The position numbers were made by a program, and so were the translations under genes. A stretch of DNA of 64,000 nt from Piscinibacter gummiphilus (lineage in GTDB: Bacteria; Pseudomonadota; Gammaproteobacteria; Burkholderiales; Burkholderiaceae_C): positions 1,302,001 to 1,366,000 of the forward strand of contig NZ_CP015118.1 of the NCBI RefSeq assembly GCF_002116905.1. The letters are read 5' to 3'. Of the stretch, positions 28,024-36,380 are shown piece after piece. The notes beneath the pieces were generated by a model. It saw nothing but the letters and a program-made list of their open reading frames with translations. It was not told the origin of the DNA and searched no databases. The stretch's first letter is position 1. Each line of letters opens with the position of its first letter.

Positions 28024-28782
28024 GTGCTCGACCGCACGTTCGCCCTGATCGCGGGCGACGGCGGTTCGCCCCACTGGTTCGACCCGTACGTGGACGCGGC
28101 CCGGCGCACGGCCGCGGCCCGCGCGCCCGGCCACCCGCTGGCCGCCGCGCTCAACGCCGCGGTGCCGGTGCGGGCCGGCGCACGCGCGATGCGCTTCGTG
28201 CCGCAGGCCGATCTGCCCGAAGGCGAAGCCTACGAGGCGTTCATCGATCGCACCGACCAGGTGCCCACGCGCGACCATCCGCACGACCTGCTCAACGCGT
28301 TAGTCTGGTCGCGTTTCCCCGCGCTCAAGAGCCACCTCAACCGTTCGCAGGCCGGCGAGATCGCCCGCCTGGGCATCGGCCCACGGCGGGGCCCGGTGCG
28401 TGACGCGCTCACGCTGTTCGATGAAAACGCCGCGTGGCTGCAGGCGCCGGCGGCGCTCGTCGACGCGCTGCGGCAGCACGACTGGCACACGGCCTTCGTG
28501 GTGCTGCGCGCGGCCTGGCACGAGGCCCGCCTCACGCTGTTCGGCCACGCGCTGATGGAAAAGCTGCTGCTGTCGCCGCACAAGTCGATCACGGCGCACG
28601 TGTGGGTGGTACCGGAGGGCGCCGAGGCCGAGTCCCACCTGGTGGAGGTCCTCACGCCCGAGCGCCTCGCCCGGAAGGCCGACTTCCCGCTGCCGCTGGC
28701 GGGGGTTCCGGGGTGGTGTGCCGCGAACGAATCCGCGGATTTCTACGCCGACACGTCGGTCTTCCGTCCGAAGCGTCGATAA
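28024..28782 (+). CDS. DUF3025 family protein
   Basis: A 252-residue cytoplasmic protein beginning with GTG 28024, one base after the NYN stop. The segments FIDRTDQVPTRDHPHDLLNALVW and FDENAAWLQAP, and the sequence LMEKLLLSPHKSITAHVW, are the DUF3025 pattern common in betaproteobacteria. Function unknown. The pyrC-NYN-DUF3025 order suggests one transcript. rnpB starts 8 bp after its stop. Confidence 0.88.
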   Translation: MLDRTFALIAGDGGSPHWFDPYVDAARRTAAARAPGHPLAAALNAAVPVRAGARAMRFVPQADLPEGEAYEAFIDRTDQVPTRDHPHDLLNALVWSRFPALKSHLNRSQAGEIARLGIGPRRGPVRDALTLFDENAAWLQAPAALVDALRQHDWHTAFVVLRAAWHEARLTLFGHALMEKLLLSPHKSITAHVWVVPEGAEAESHLVEVLTPERLARKADFPLPLAGVPGWCAANESADFYADTSVFRPKRR

Positions 28783-28790
28783 TCGCGGGG

Positions 28791-29136
28791 TGAAGTGGAA
28801 CAGACCGCCGCTGGTGCAGGGCCCGAAAGGGTGCACTGGAGGAAGGTCCGGACTGCACAGGGCGGCGTAGCAGCTAACGGCTGTCCACCGCGAGGTGAGG
28901 ATCAGAGCAACAGAGACGAGTCGGCCGGGGGCGCAAGCCCGCGGCAGGGTGAAACGGGCAATCTCTACGCGCAGCAACACCAAATAGGCCAGCGTTGATG
29001 TGGCTCCGCGGAGCTGGCGGGTAGGTGGCATCGAGCCGTGCAGTGATGCACGGCCCAGAGGAATGGCGGTCACGGCCGGCATGTCGCAAGGCATGCCGGC
29101 TGCACAGAATCCGGCCTATCGTTCCGCTTCACTTTT
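28791..29136 (+). ncRNA. rnpB: RNase P RNA, bacterial class A
   Basis: The catalytic RNA that removes tRNA 5' leaders. Conserved elements appear in order: the 5' strand of P1 (TGAAGTGGAA), GAGGAAGGTCCGGAC, CAGGGC, AGAGCAACAGAGACGAG, GGTGAAACGGGCAA, CAGAATCCGGCCTATC. The 3' P1 strand (TTCCGCTTCA) pairs with the 5' end. A T-run ends the gene near 29136. The element GGAAGGTCCG has G where the common form has A (GGAAAGTCCG). Confidence 0.96.
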
Positions 29137-29201
29137 TATTCTTCCGTCGTCCCGGCGAGGACGTTGTCAGCATGATGCGCGTCATTTGAAGGACCCTGGC
29201 C

Positions 29202-29786
29202 ATGCGCTACACCGCCGAACACAAACAGCAGACCCGCGAGCGCGTGCTGAAGGAGGCCGCGTCGGCCATCCGCATGAGCGGCCCCGACCGGGTCGCGGTG
29301 GCAGCCGTGATGGCGCGGGCCGGGCTCACGCACGGCGGCTTCTACGCGCACTTCGCGTCGAAGGACGAACTGCTGGTCGCGGCCATCGAACAGATGTTCG
29401 CCGAAACGCTGGTCGTCCTCGACCAGCACCTCGCCGGCAAGTCTCCGGCCGCAGGGCTGAAGGCGTATCTGGACATGTACTTGTCGCCGCTGCATCGCGA
29501 CCGGCGCGACGCCGGTTGCCCGTTGCCGGCGATGGCGGCCGACCTGCCGCGGCTGGACGCCCCCGCACGCGAGGCCTTCGAGCGCGGCGCGGCCACGCTG
29601 ACGAGCCGCATCGCCGCCGTGCTGGCCGACCTGGGCCATGCCGATCCCGGCACGTTGGCGGTGTCCGTGCTGTCGGAGATGGTGGGGGCGGTGGTGCTGG
29701 CCCGGTCCATCTCGGATGCGGGACCGTCGGCCACGATCCTCGCCGCGTCGCGGCAGGCGCTGGCGAAACGGCTGTCCCTCGACTAG
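29202..29786 (+). CDS. TetR family transcriptional regulator
   Basis: A 194-residue TetR protein. The HTH is RERVLKEAASAIRMSGPDRVAVAAVMARAGLTHGGFYAHF (residues 12-51, in the short forms seen in TetR_N). The ligand half includes CPLPAMAADLPR, typical of a subgroup that controls efflux or oxidoreductase genes. The next gene downstream (29887) is a large unknown protein in the same direction, so a link is possible but unproven. Confidence 0.9.
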   Translation: MRYTAEHKQQTRERVLKEAASAIRMSGPDRVAVAAVMARAGLTHGGFYAHFASKDELLVAAIEQMFAETLVVLDQHLAGKSPAAGLKAYLDMYLSPLHRDRRDAGCPLPAMAADLPRLDAPAREAFERGAATLTSRIAAVLADLGHADPGTLAVSVLSEMVGAVVLARSISDAGPSATILAASRQALAKRLSLD

Positions 29787-29886
29787 GGGGACGCTTTCCA
29801 CAAAGAGGTGGATTCTCCGGGCGGGGGCTCGGGCCCTAACCTGAAGCTGCCCGGGTCGTCCGGGCTTGCTGGAACAGGAGCCCGTG

Positions 29887-31680
29887 ATGCACAAACCTCT
29901 GGTGCGAGTCCTGGTGGTCACCGACGATTGGACGGGTGTGGTCAACGGCGGGTTCCTGCCATGGACCACGCAGCCCGCGTCGGACGCCACCGGGCCCGAC
30001 TCGCGGGAATTCCACCTCGGCGAATTCCTGCACGTGCTGACGAGCACGGCCTGGGTCGGCTTCGACGTCGAGATCACGAAGGCCCACCGCACGGCGGCGG
30101 GCGCGGGTCCCGCGGCGCAGGTGAAGGCCGATCGCGGCGCCGACGTCGTGAACTTCCGGTTCGGGCAGCCCTTCACCGTGGGCGGCCAGGCGCGTCAACT
30201 CGCCGACTACGACATGGTGCTGCTGTTCGCCATCCAGGCCGGCGACCCCGATGCCGCGCTCGCGCCCGAGGCGGAGGCCATCGCTCAGTACATGGAGGCG
30301 GGCGGCGGGTTCTTCGCCACGGGTGATCACGCGAACCTCGGCGCGCCGCTGTGCGGGCTGATCCCGCGCGTGCGCAGCATGCGTCGCTGGTGGGGCGGCA
30401 CCGGCCCGGCGGGGCAGCCCGCGGCACCGTCGCCCGTGGGCGCGAACCGCCACGACACCACGCAGCCCGGGCCCGACGGCATCACCCAGTTCGAGGACCA
30501 GTCCGACGAGGTCGGGCAGCCGATCCACGAGACGCGTTACGGAGCGGGGCTCGGCGTGCGGCAGGGCTACATCGCGAAGAAGTCGTTGCCGCACCCGCTG
30601 CTGTGTTCGCCGGCGGGCACCGTGCGTGTGCTGCCCGACCACATGCACGAGGGCACGTGCGAGGTGCCGTCGAACCTGGCGAGCACCTTTTCGCTGGCCG
30701 GCGCCACGGTGCGCGAGTACCCCGACTACACCGCCTCGGGCCAGCCGCTCGCGCCGGAGGTCGTGGCCACGGGGCACGTTCGCCTGAACACCACGTCGCC
30801 GGCGCTCGACACCGACGCCCACGTGGGCGGGACCGACCCCACCAACGACATCACCTTCGGCGTGATCGGTGCCTGGGACGGCCACCGCGTGGGCAGGGGC
30901 CGCGTGGTGGTGGACTCGACGTGGCACCACTTCTTCAACATCAACCTGACGGGCGACCGCTACCTCGAGGACGAAGGGCTCGGGTCCCAGCACACGCAGA
31001 AGCTGCACGGCTTCTACGTGCCCGACGGTGCGGGCGGGCGCAAGCCGAGCCCCGACTACGTGATGATCCAGTGGTACTTCCGGAACATCGTCTACTGGCT
31101 CATACCGGCGAACCGGCACGAGTCGATCTGGTGGAGCACGCTGATCGACGTGGTCCGGCGGCCGCGGCTCGTCGAGGAGCTCGGGCACATCGACCAGGCG
31201 AAGACCCTCACGCTCGAACACTTCCACTACTTCGGCCAGCTGGCCGAGGACTACCTGACGCAGGCGCGTGGCGCCTGCGCGACCTACACGATCAAGCGCG
31301 TCCTCTACAAGTCGAAGATTCCGTGGTGGGAGTGGATCCAGGAGTTCGTCGACGTGTGGGACCCGGTCGAGAAGCTGCGCCACCCGGACCGTTTCGGTGA
31401 CCTGCGCCGCGACCTGATCGCCGGGGCGCTCGGTGCCGGGCCGCAGCCGGAGGCGCTGGGCAAGGTGGCCCTGGGGGCCGCGCTGGTGTCGGCGGCCTGG
31501 GCCCGACGCAAGGCCGGCTCCGAGCCGCGCTCCGAGGCGCTGGTGGCCGCCGCGGCCGACCTCTTCCCCGAGGTGGCCGCGCATGGCTCGGCGCTGTTCG
31601 CGCAGCAGCTCAAGCACGGCGCCGCGGCGTCGAAGCGCCTGCTGGAGGTGGTGAATGGTGGCGCGAAGGCCCGCGTCTAG
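29887..31680 (+). CDS. large unrecognised cytoplasmic protein
   Basis: A 597-residue protein I cannot assign with confidence. There is no signal peptide or membrane helix. The N-terminal 270 residues look like a Rossmann/GATase1-like fold: RVLVVTDDWTGVVNGGFLP, then DYDMVLLFAIQAG and YMEAGGGFFATGDHANLG, the last resembling ThuA or amidotransferase-like modules. A conserved-looking WHHFFNINLTGDRY and a helical C-terminal half follow. ATG 29887 has CAGGAG 6 bp upstream. The gene converges with the metallo-hydrolase and shares a CTAG stop. Confidence 0.8.
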   Translation: MHKPLVRVLVVTDDWTGVVNGGFLPWTTQPASDATGPDSREFHLGEFLHVLTSTAWVGFDVEITKAHRTAAGAGPAAQVKADRGADVVNFRFGQPFTVGGQARQLADYDMVLLFAIQAGDPDAALAPEAEAIAQYMEAGGGFFATGDHANLGAPLCGLIPRVRSMRRWWGGTGPAGQPAAPSPVGANRHDTTQPGPDGITQFEDQSDEVGQPIHETRYGAGLGVRQGYIAKKSLPHPLLCSPAGTVRVLPDHMHEGTCEVPSNLASTFSLAGATVREYPDYTASGQPLAPEVVATGHVRLNTTSPALDTDAHVGGTDPTNDITFGVIGAWDGHRVGRGRVVVDSTWHHFFNINLTGDRYLEDEGLGSQHTQKLHGFYVPDGAGGRKPSPDYVMIQWYFRNIVYWLIPANRHESIWWSTLIDVVRRPRLVEELGHIDQAKTLTLEHFHYFGQLAEDYLTQARGACATYTIKRVLYKSKIPWWEWIQEFVDVWDPVEKLRHPDRFGDLRRDLIAGALGAGPQPEALGKVALGAALVSAAWARRKAGSEPRSEALVAAAADLFPEVAAHGSALFAQQLKHGAAASKRLLEVVNGGAKARV

Positions 31681-32498
31681 TCCGCGGCGGCGGGGAAGGC
31701 GGGCAGCTTGTCGATGTCGCGCCGGTCGTGCTGGATCACCACCCTGGCCTTCACGTTGGCCACGAGCTTCTTCACCCGGTCCAGCGATGAGAGGGTCTCC
31801 GCCCGGCTCGTGTTGAAGCTCGGCACGCCGTTGGTGTCGTAGTTCTCGTGGAAGTGGGCGAGGTCGCCGGTGACCAGCACGTTGCCGGTGTTCTTCAGCT
31901 TCACGAGCAGGCTGTGGTGGCCCGGCGTGTGGCCGGGGGTCGAGAGCATCAGCACGGTGCCGTCGCCGAACACGTCCTTGTCGAGCGGCACCGGTTCCAC
32001 CTTGCCGCCGCCGCTGATCCAGTGCGTGAACGCGGCCTTGTTGGCGTTGGACGGGGGATTGGGCCCCGTCAGCACGTCCCAGTCGCCCTTGCCGATCAGC
32101 AGCAGCGATTGCGGGAACGAGGCCACCTGGCCCGTGTGGTCGGGGTGGTAGTGGCTGATGCCGACGACCTTGACCTGCTCGGGCTTCACGTTCAGCTGGG
32201 CGAGTTGGTCGACGATGCTCGTCCTGGGGGCCACGGCGCCGGCGGTCATCGCGTGGCCGCTGTCCCACAGCATGTAGTCGGCGCCGTGGCGGATCAGGTA
32301 GCAGCTGAAGACCGACTGGATCTTCAGGCCCGCGTGGTCGAACGTGTCGGAGAAGCGCCCCACGTCCATGGGGGCCGCGCTCGTGCCGCAGTCGAGGCGG
32401 GTGAGGGTCACGTCGGCGCTGGCCTGGGCGAGCGCCGTGGGGGCCGTGCAGGCCGCGGCGCTGGCGCCGAGGACCAGCGAGATGAAGGTGTTCCGCAT
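31677..32498 (-). CDS. exported metallo-beta-lactamase fold hydrolase, AHL-lactonase-like
   Basis: A 273-residue protein with a signal peptide (about 1-25, ending ALAQ). The zinc motif SHYHPDH supplies His116, His118, Asp120 and His121; later ligands come from GHTPGHHS, LVTGDLAHF and VIQHDR. This set is seen in the N-acyl-homoserine lactonase-like branch, but the substrate is not fixed by it. Its stop codon TAG shares the CTAG palindrome with the convergent gene. Confidence 0.88.
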   Translation of the reverse strand: MRNTFISLVLGASAAACTAPTALAQASADVTLTRLDCGTSAAPMDVGRFSDTFDHAGLKIQSVFSCYLIRHGADYMLWDSGHAMTAGAVAPRTSIVDQLAQLNVKPEQVKVVGISHYHPDHTGQVASFPQSLLLIGKGDWDVLTGPNPPSNANKAAFTHWISGGGKVEPVPLDKDVFGDGTVLMLSTPGHTPGHHSLLVKLKNTGNVLVTGDLAHFHENYDTNGVPSFNTSRAETLSSLDRVKKLVANVKARVVIQHDRRDIDKLPAFPAAAD

Positions 32499-32550
32499 CG
32501 CTGTCTCCCATGGGGGGCGGCCCGACGCGGTCCGCCAGCGGCGGAGACTA

Positions 32551-33687
32551 CTACACCGCTTCCAGCAACGTGGCGATGCCCTGGCCGCCGCCGATGCATT
32601 GGGTCGCGAGCGCGTAGCGCCCGCCTTCGCGGCGCAGCAGCTGCGCGGCCTTCGCGGTGATGCGCGCGCCGGTGGCGCCGAGCGGGTGGCCGATCGAGAG
32701 GCCGCCGCCGTCGAGGTTGACCTTCTCGCGCGGGATCTCCAGCTCGCGCAGGCAGGCCACGGCCTGGCTGCCGAAGGCCTCGTTGATCTCGACGACGTCG
32801 AGGTCGGCCACGGTGAGGCCGGCGCGGGCCAGCACCTTGCGGGTGGCCGGCACCGGGCCCATGCCCATGATCTCGGGTGGGCAGCCGGCCACGGCGGTCG
32901 CGCGGATGCGGGCGAGGATCGTCAGGCCGTGGCGGCGGGCGTAGTCCTCCGAGCACACGAGGGCCGCGGCGGCGCCGTCGGTCAGCGGCGACGACGTGCC
33001 GGCGGTCACCGAGCCGTCGGGCCGGAACGCGGGCTTGAGGCCGGCGAGGCCTTCGAGGCTGGTGGTGGGGCGGATGCAGCCGTCCTGCTCGACCCAGCCG
33101 TCGGGTGTCTGCACGCGGGCGATCTCGTCCACCAGCCGGCCGGCGGCCTGGGCGGCGGCGGCCTTGCGGTGCGACTCCAGCGCGAGCCGCTCCTGGTCGG
33201 CGCGGGCCACGTGGAACTTCGACGCGACGTTTTCGGCGGTCTCGCCCATCGTCGCGTACACCTGCGGCCACTCGGCCTGGAGCTTCGGGTTCGGGGACGC
33301 GCGGGTCTCGGCCTGCGGCACGCGGGTCATCGACTCCACGCCCGCGCAGATGAACACCTCGCCCGCGCCGATGGCGATCTGGCCGGCGGCGATGTGGATG
33401 GCCGTCATCGACGAGCCGCAGAAGCGGTTCACGGTGGTGGCCGCCACCGTCTGCGGCAGTCCGGCGAGGAACACGACGCCGCGCGCCATGTTGCCGCCCT
33501 GCTCGAACTCGGGGTAGGCGCAGCCGAGGATCAGGTCCTCGATGTCGGCGGGGTTCACGCCCGAGCGTTCGACGAGGGCCCGCACGGCCGTGGCCGCGAG
33601 GTCGTCGGGACGGATGCCGACCAGCGCACCCTTGCGCGCGAAGTGGAACGGGGTGCGGGCGTAGCCGGCGATCACGGCAGAGGTCAT
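32551..33687 (-). CDS. acetyl-CoA acetyltransferase (thiolase)
   Basis: A second thiolase of 378 residues. Catalytic Cys lies in NRFCGSSMTAIH, His in GGGLSIGHPLGATGA and the C-terminal Cys in CIGGGQG. AGGAG lies before ATG 33687; the longer frame to 33723 has no ribosome site. A palindrome with the core ACGATCGT lies about 45 bp upstream, like that before the fad-operon tetR, so coregulation by that TetR is possible. Confidence 0.94.
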   Translation of the reverse strand: MTSAVIAGYARTPFHFARKGALVGIRPDDLAATAVRALVERSGVNPADIEDLILGCAYPEFEQGGNMARGVVFLAGLPQTVAATTVNRFCGSSMTAIHIAAGQIAIGAGEVFICAGVESMTRVPQAETRASPNPKLQAEWPQVYATMGETAENVASKFHVARADQERLALESHRKAAAAQAAGRLVDEIARVQTPDGWVEQDGCIRPTTSLEGLAGLKPAFRPDGSVTAGTSSPLTDGAAAALVCSEDYARRHGLTILARIRATAVAGCPPEIMGMGPVPATRKVLARAGLTVADLDVVEINEAFGSQAVACLRELEIPREKVNLDGGGLSIGHPLGATGARITAKAAQLLRREGGRYALATQCIGGGQGIATLLEAV

Positions 33688-33731
33688 GGCGGGTCTCCTG
33701 GTGGTTTGGATGATGGATATCATACAAAGAT

Positions 33732-33745
33732 CGCACGATCGTGCG
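33732..33745. promoter_or_regulatory. 14-bp palindrome between the thiolase and MFS genes
   Basis: Perfect palindrome CGCACGATCGTGCG in the divergent promoter region. Its core ACGATCGT equals the core of the palindrome at 6892-6903. A TetR-type operator is the simplest reading. Confidence 0.5.
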
Positions 33746-33800
33746 CTGTCTCCGAGGTGCCAGGCAGGGCTTGCGCCGAAGGCTTAGACTGGCCGGCTGC

Positions 33801-35006
33801 ATGAATCCAGACGCCGCCACCCTCTGGCGAGCGCCCCGTTGGGCCCTCGCCGTCCTGCTCGCCTGCCTCGGCATGCTCGGGCCGTTTTCCATCGACACCT
33901 ACCTGCCGGCCTTCACGGGCATCGCGCAGTCGATCGGTGCCTCGCCGGTGGAGATGCAGCAGACGCTGTCGGCCTACCTGTTCGGTTTCGCGGTGATGAA
34001 CCTGTTCCACGGGGCGCTGTCGGACAGCTTCGGCCGCCGCCCGGTGGTGTTGTGGGGCGTGGCCCTGTTCACGGTGGCCTCGGCGGGGTGTGCGCTGGCC
34101 GACAGCATCGGGGCGCTCGTCTTCTGGCGCGCGGTGCAGGGCATCTCCGCGGGGGCGGGCATCGTGGTGTCGCGCGCGGTGATCCGCGACATGTTTCCGC
34201 CCGCCGACGCCCAGCGCGTGATGGCGCAGGTCACCATCTACTTCGGCGTGGCGCCGGCCATCGCGCCCATGGTGGGTGGCTTCCTGTTCGTGCACGCGAA
34301 CTGGCATGCGATCTTCTGGTTCCTGACCGCCGTGGGTGTGGTGCTGTGGGTGTCGAACTGGCGGCTGCTGCCGGAGACGCTGCACGTGGGCCATCGGCAG
34401 CCGTTCAACGTGCGGCACCTGCTGCGCGGGTACTGGCAGCTCGGTTCCGACCCGCGGTTCCTCGCGCTCACGCTCGCGAGCGGCATCCCGTTCAACGGCA
34501 TGTTCCTGTACGTGCTGTCGGCACCGGTGTTCCTCGGCGAACACCTGGGGCTCGCGCCGGGGCAGTTCTTCTGGTTCTTCTGCCTCTCCATCACCGGCAT
34601 CATGTGCGGCGCATGGATGTCGGGCCGGCGCGCCGGCGTGATGAAGCCGCGCCACCAGATCCGCGCGGGCTTCCTGATCATGTTCTGCATCGCCGTGCTG
34701 AACCTGCTGCTCAACCTCGCGTTCCCGGCCAGGGCCTGGTGGGCGATGTTCCCGGTGGCCATCTTCTCGTTCGGCTGGGCGCTGATGGTGCCGGTGGTCA
34801 CGCTGCTGGTGCTCGACCTCGTGCCCGAGCGGCGCGGCATGGCGTCGTCGTTCCAGGCGTTCGTGGGCAGCCTGGCCAACGGTCTGGTGGCCGGGGTGGT
34901 GGCGCCGCTCGCGATGCATTCCACCGTGGCGCTCGCGTCCACGTCGCTGGGCATGCTGAGCGTGGGCCTCGTGGCCTGGCTGTGGGTGAAGCGGAAGGTG
35001 ACTTAG
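33801..35006 (+). CDS. MFS multidrug exporter, Bcr/CflA family
   Basis: A 401-residue DHA1-type transporter with 12 predicted helices. The N-terminal pattern LGPFSIDTYLPAFTGIA and the loop 2-3 motif GALSDSFGRRPVVLWG are those of Bcr/CflA. It exports drugs or sulphonamides in related species; the substrate here is unknown. ATG 33801 begins the first helix region. The stop lies in a 14-bp tandem duplication. Confidence 0.92.
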   Translation: MNPDAATLWRAPRWALAVLLACLGMLGPFSIDTYLPAFTGIAQSIGASPVEMQQTLSAYLFGFAVMNLFHGALSDSFGRRPVVLWGVALFTVASAGCALADSIGALVFWRAVQGISAGAGIVVSRAVIRDMFPPADAQRVMAQVTIYFGVAPAIAPMVGGFLFVHANWHAIFWFLTAVGVVLWVSNWRLLPETLHVGHRQPFNVRHLLRGYWQLGSDPRFLALTLASGIPFNGMFLYVLSAPVFLGEHLGLAPGQFFWFFCLSITGIMCGAWMSGRRAGVMKPRHQIRAGFLIMFCIAVLNLLLNLAFPARAWWAMFPVAIFSFGWALMVPVVTLLVLDLVPERRGMASSFQAFVGSLANGLVAGVVAPLAMHSTVALASTSLGMLSVGLVAWLWVKRKVT

Positions 35007-35024
35007 GTCCGGTGACTTAGGTCC
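34997..35024. repeat. 14-bp tandem duplication at the MFS stop codon
   Basis: GGTGACTTAGGTCC occurs twice head to tail, so the gene end Val-Thr-stop is repeated immediately after itself. It looks like a recent slippage event with no coding effect. Confidence 0.85.
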
Positions 35025-35140
35025 GGTGGAATCCGCGGCCGTTCCGGTACAACCGGCCGGTGCGCTCAAGGGACGGGTCCGGTCTGCCGATATCGCGGTG
35101 GGGGCCCGCCGTGTGTCCTGGGCGCCCCATGGAGAAACCG

Positions 35141-36193
35141 ATGTCCGTTCCGTTCCGCCGGCTGCCGGCGCTGCTGCTGTCGACCGGCCTGTTGTGCGCC
35201 GTGCCCTTCGCCCACGCCGTGGACACGGGCATCAAGACATCGCCCGGCAAGCCCGCCCAGTTCAAGAACCCGGTCCCCGGGCGTGAAGCCACGCCGGGTG
35301 ACCTGTCGCGCCAGAAGGGCGCCGGCATGGCCTCGGGCTCCGAAGATCCGATGGACCGGCTGCGCGAGCGGCTGTCCGAGAAGCTTGGCACCCGCGTGGC
35401 ATCCGACAGCAATGCCGACGTGGTGCGGGTCGCCGTGGTGTCGCCCGACGCCCCGGGCGCGCGCCGCAGCCCGTCGAGTGGCGGCGCTGGCGGTCGCAAG
35501 CCTGCCGGTGCGCCGAAGTCCACCGCGTGGTCCTACGAGGGTGACACCGGCCCCGACCACTGGTCGCGCCTGCGTCCCGAGTACGCGCTGTGCGGCAAGG
35601 GCTCGCGCCAGAGCCCCATCGACATCCGCGACGGCATCGGCGTGGTGCTCGACCCCATCGGCTTCGAATACCAGTCCAGCGGTTTCTCGGTGATCGACAC
35701 CGGGCGCACCGTGCAGGTCAACGTGGGCACTGGCAACAGCATCGAGGTGATGGGGCGGCGCTACGTGCTCGAACGGATGGAGTTCCGCCGCCCGGCCGAG
35801 GAGCGCATCAACGGCCGGGTGTTCGACATGGGCGTCCACCTGATCCACAAGGACGCCGAGGGCCGCATCGCCGTCGTGGCGGTGCTGCTCGACCGCGGCG
35901 CCGAGCAACCGGTGATCCAGACCGTCTGGAACAACCTGCCACTGGAGCGCGGCGAGGAACTGCCGGCGCGCACCGGCATCGACCTGTCCGCGCTGCTGCC
36001 GTCCGACCGCCGCTACTACACCTACATGGGCTCCATGACCACGCCGCCGTGCAAGGAGGGGGTGCTGTGGATGGTGATGAAGAGCCCGGTGGCGGTGTCG
36101 TCCGACCAGCTGGCCATCTTCAGCCGGCTGTACCCGATGAACGCCCGGCCGGTTCAGGACGTCGCCGACCGCCTCATCAAGGGACCGCGCTGA
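35141..36193 (+). CDS. exported alpha-carbonic-anhydrase-like protein lacking zinc ligands
   Basis: A 350-residue protein: signal peptide about 1-26 (PFAHA/V), a low-complexity region to about 125, then an alpha-CA domain (WSYEGDTGPDHW, RQSPIDIRDG, YMGSMTTPPCKEGVLW). The segment that should read QFHFH reads RMEFRR, so two zinc histidines are Glu214 and Arg216. The third His is kept (His233 in VHLIH), and the proton-shuttle His is Arg189. It is therefore probably not an active CO2 hydratase but a carbonic-anhydrase-related binding protein. GGAG 6 bp upstream supports ATG 35141. Confidence 0.88.
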   Translation: MSVPFRRLPALLLSTGLLCAVPFAHAVDTGIKTSPGKPAQFKNPVPGREATPGDLSRQKGAGMASGSEDPMDRLRERLSEKLGTRVASDSNADVVRVAVVSPDAPGARRSPSSGGAGGRKPAGAPKSTAWSYEGDTGPDHWSRLRPEYALCGKGSRQSPIDIRDGIGVVLDPIGFEYQSSGFSVIDTGRTVQVNVGTGNSIEVMGRRYVLERMEFRRPAEERINGRVFDMGVHLIHKDAEGRIAVVAVLLDRGAEQPVIQTVWNNLPLERGEELPARTGIDLSALLPSDRRYYTYMGSMTTPPCKEGVLWMVMKSPVAVSSDQLAIFSRLYPMNARPVQDVADRLIKGPR

Positions 36194-36199
36194 GCCGAT

Positions 36200-36216
36200 T
36201 GCACCGATCGGGTGCT
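36200..36216. promoter_or_regulatory. NtrC-type binding site upstream of amtB
   Basis: TGCACC-N5-GGTGCT, close to the NtrC consensus (GCACC-N5-GGTGC). It is centred about 70 bp upstream of the -24 element of amtB, a usual enhancer distance. Confidence 0.65.
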
Positions 36217-36276
36217 GGGTGGGGCTGAATCTGCGCCAAACGAGTGCGATCCGGGGTGCGCCAGCGCGCCCCAACA

Positions 36277-36292
36277 AGGCACAGATTATGCT
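36277..36292 (+). promoter_or_regulatory. sigma-54-type promoter of amtB
   Basis: AGGCAC-N5-ATGCT with GG at 36278-36279 and GC at 36290-36291 (spacing ten). The start codon is 89 bp downstream. With the NtrC-type site this marks nitrogen-limitation control. Confidence 0.65.
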
Positions 36293-36380
36293 TTCCGATG
36301 GTGCTTTTTTGCGCCACATCACCAACATCGTGCATTGATCGCCGGTGAGGGGCGCGTTGTCCCCCTCTCAGGAACCCACG

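Noticed and set aside
29836..32511. Minus-strand open frame of 891 codons across three genes
   Set aside because: It covers the unknown protein gene and the metallo-hydrolase gene in other frames, with arginine/histidine-rich composition. No domain and no ribosome site.
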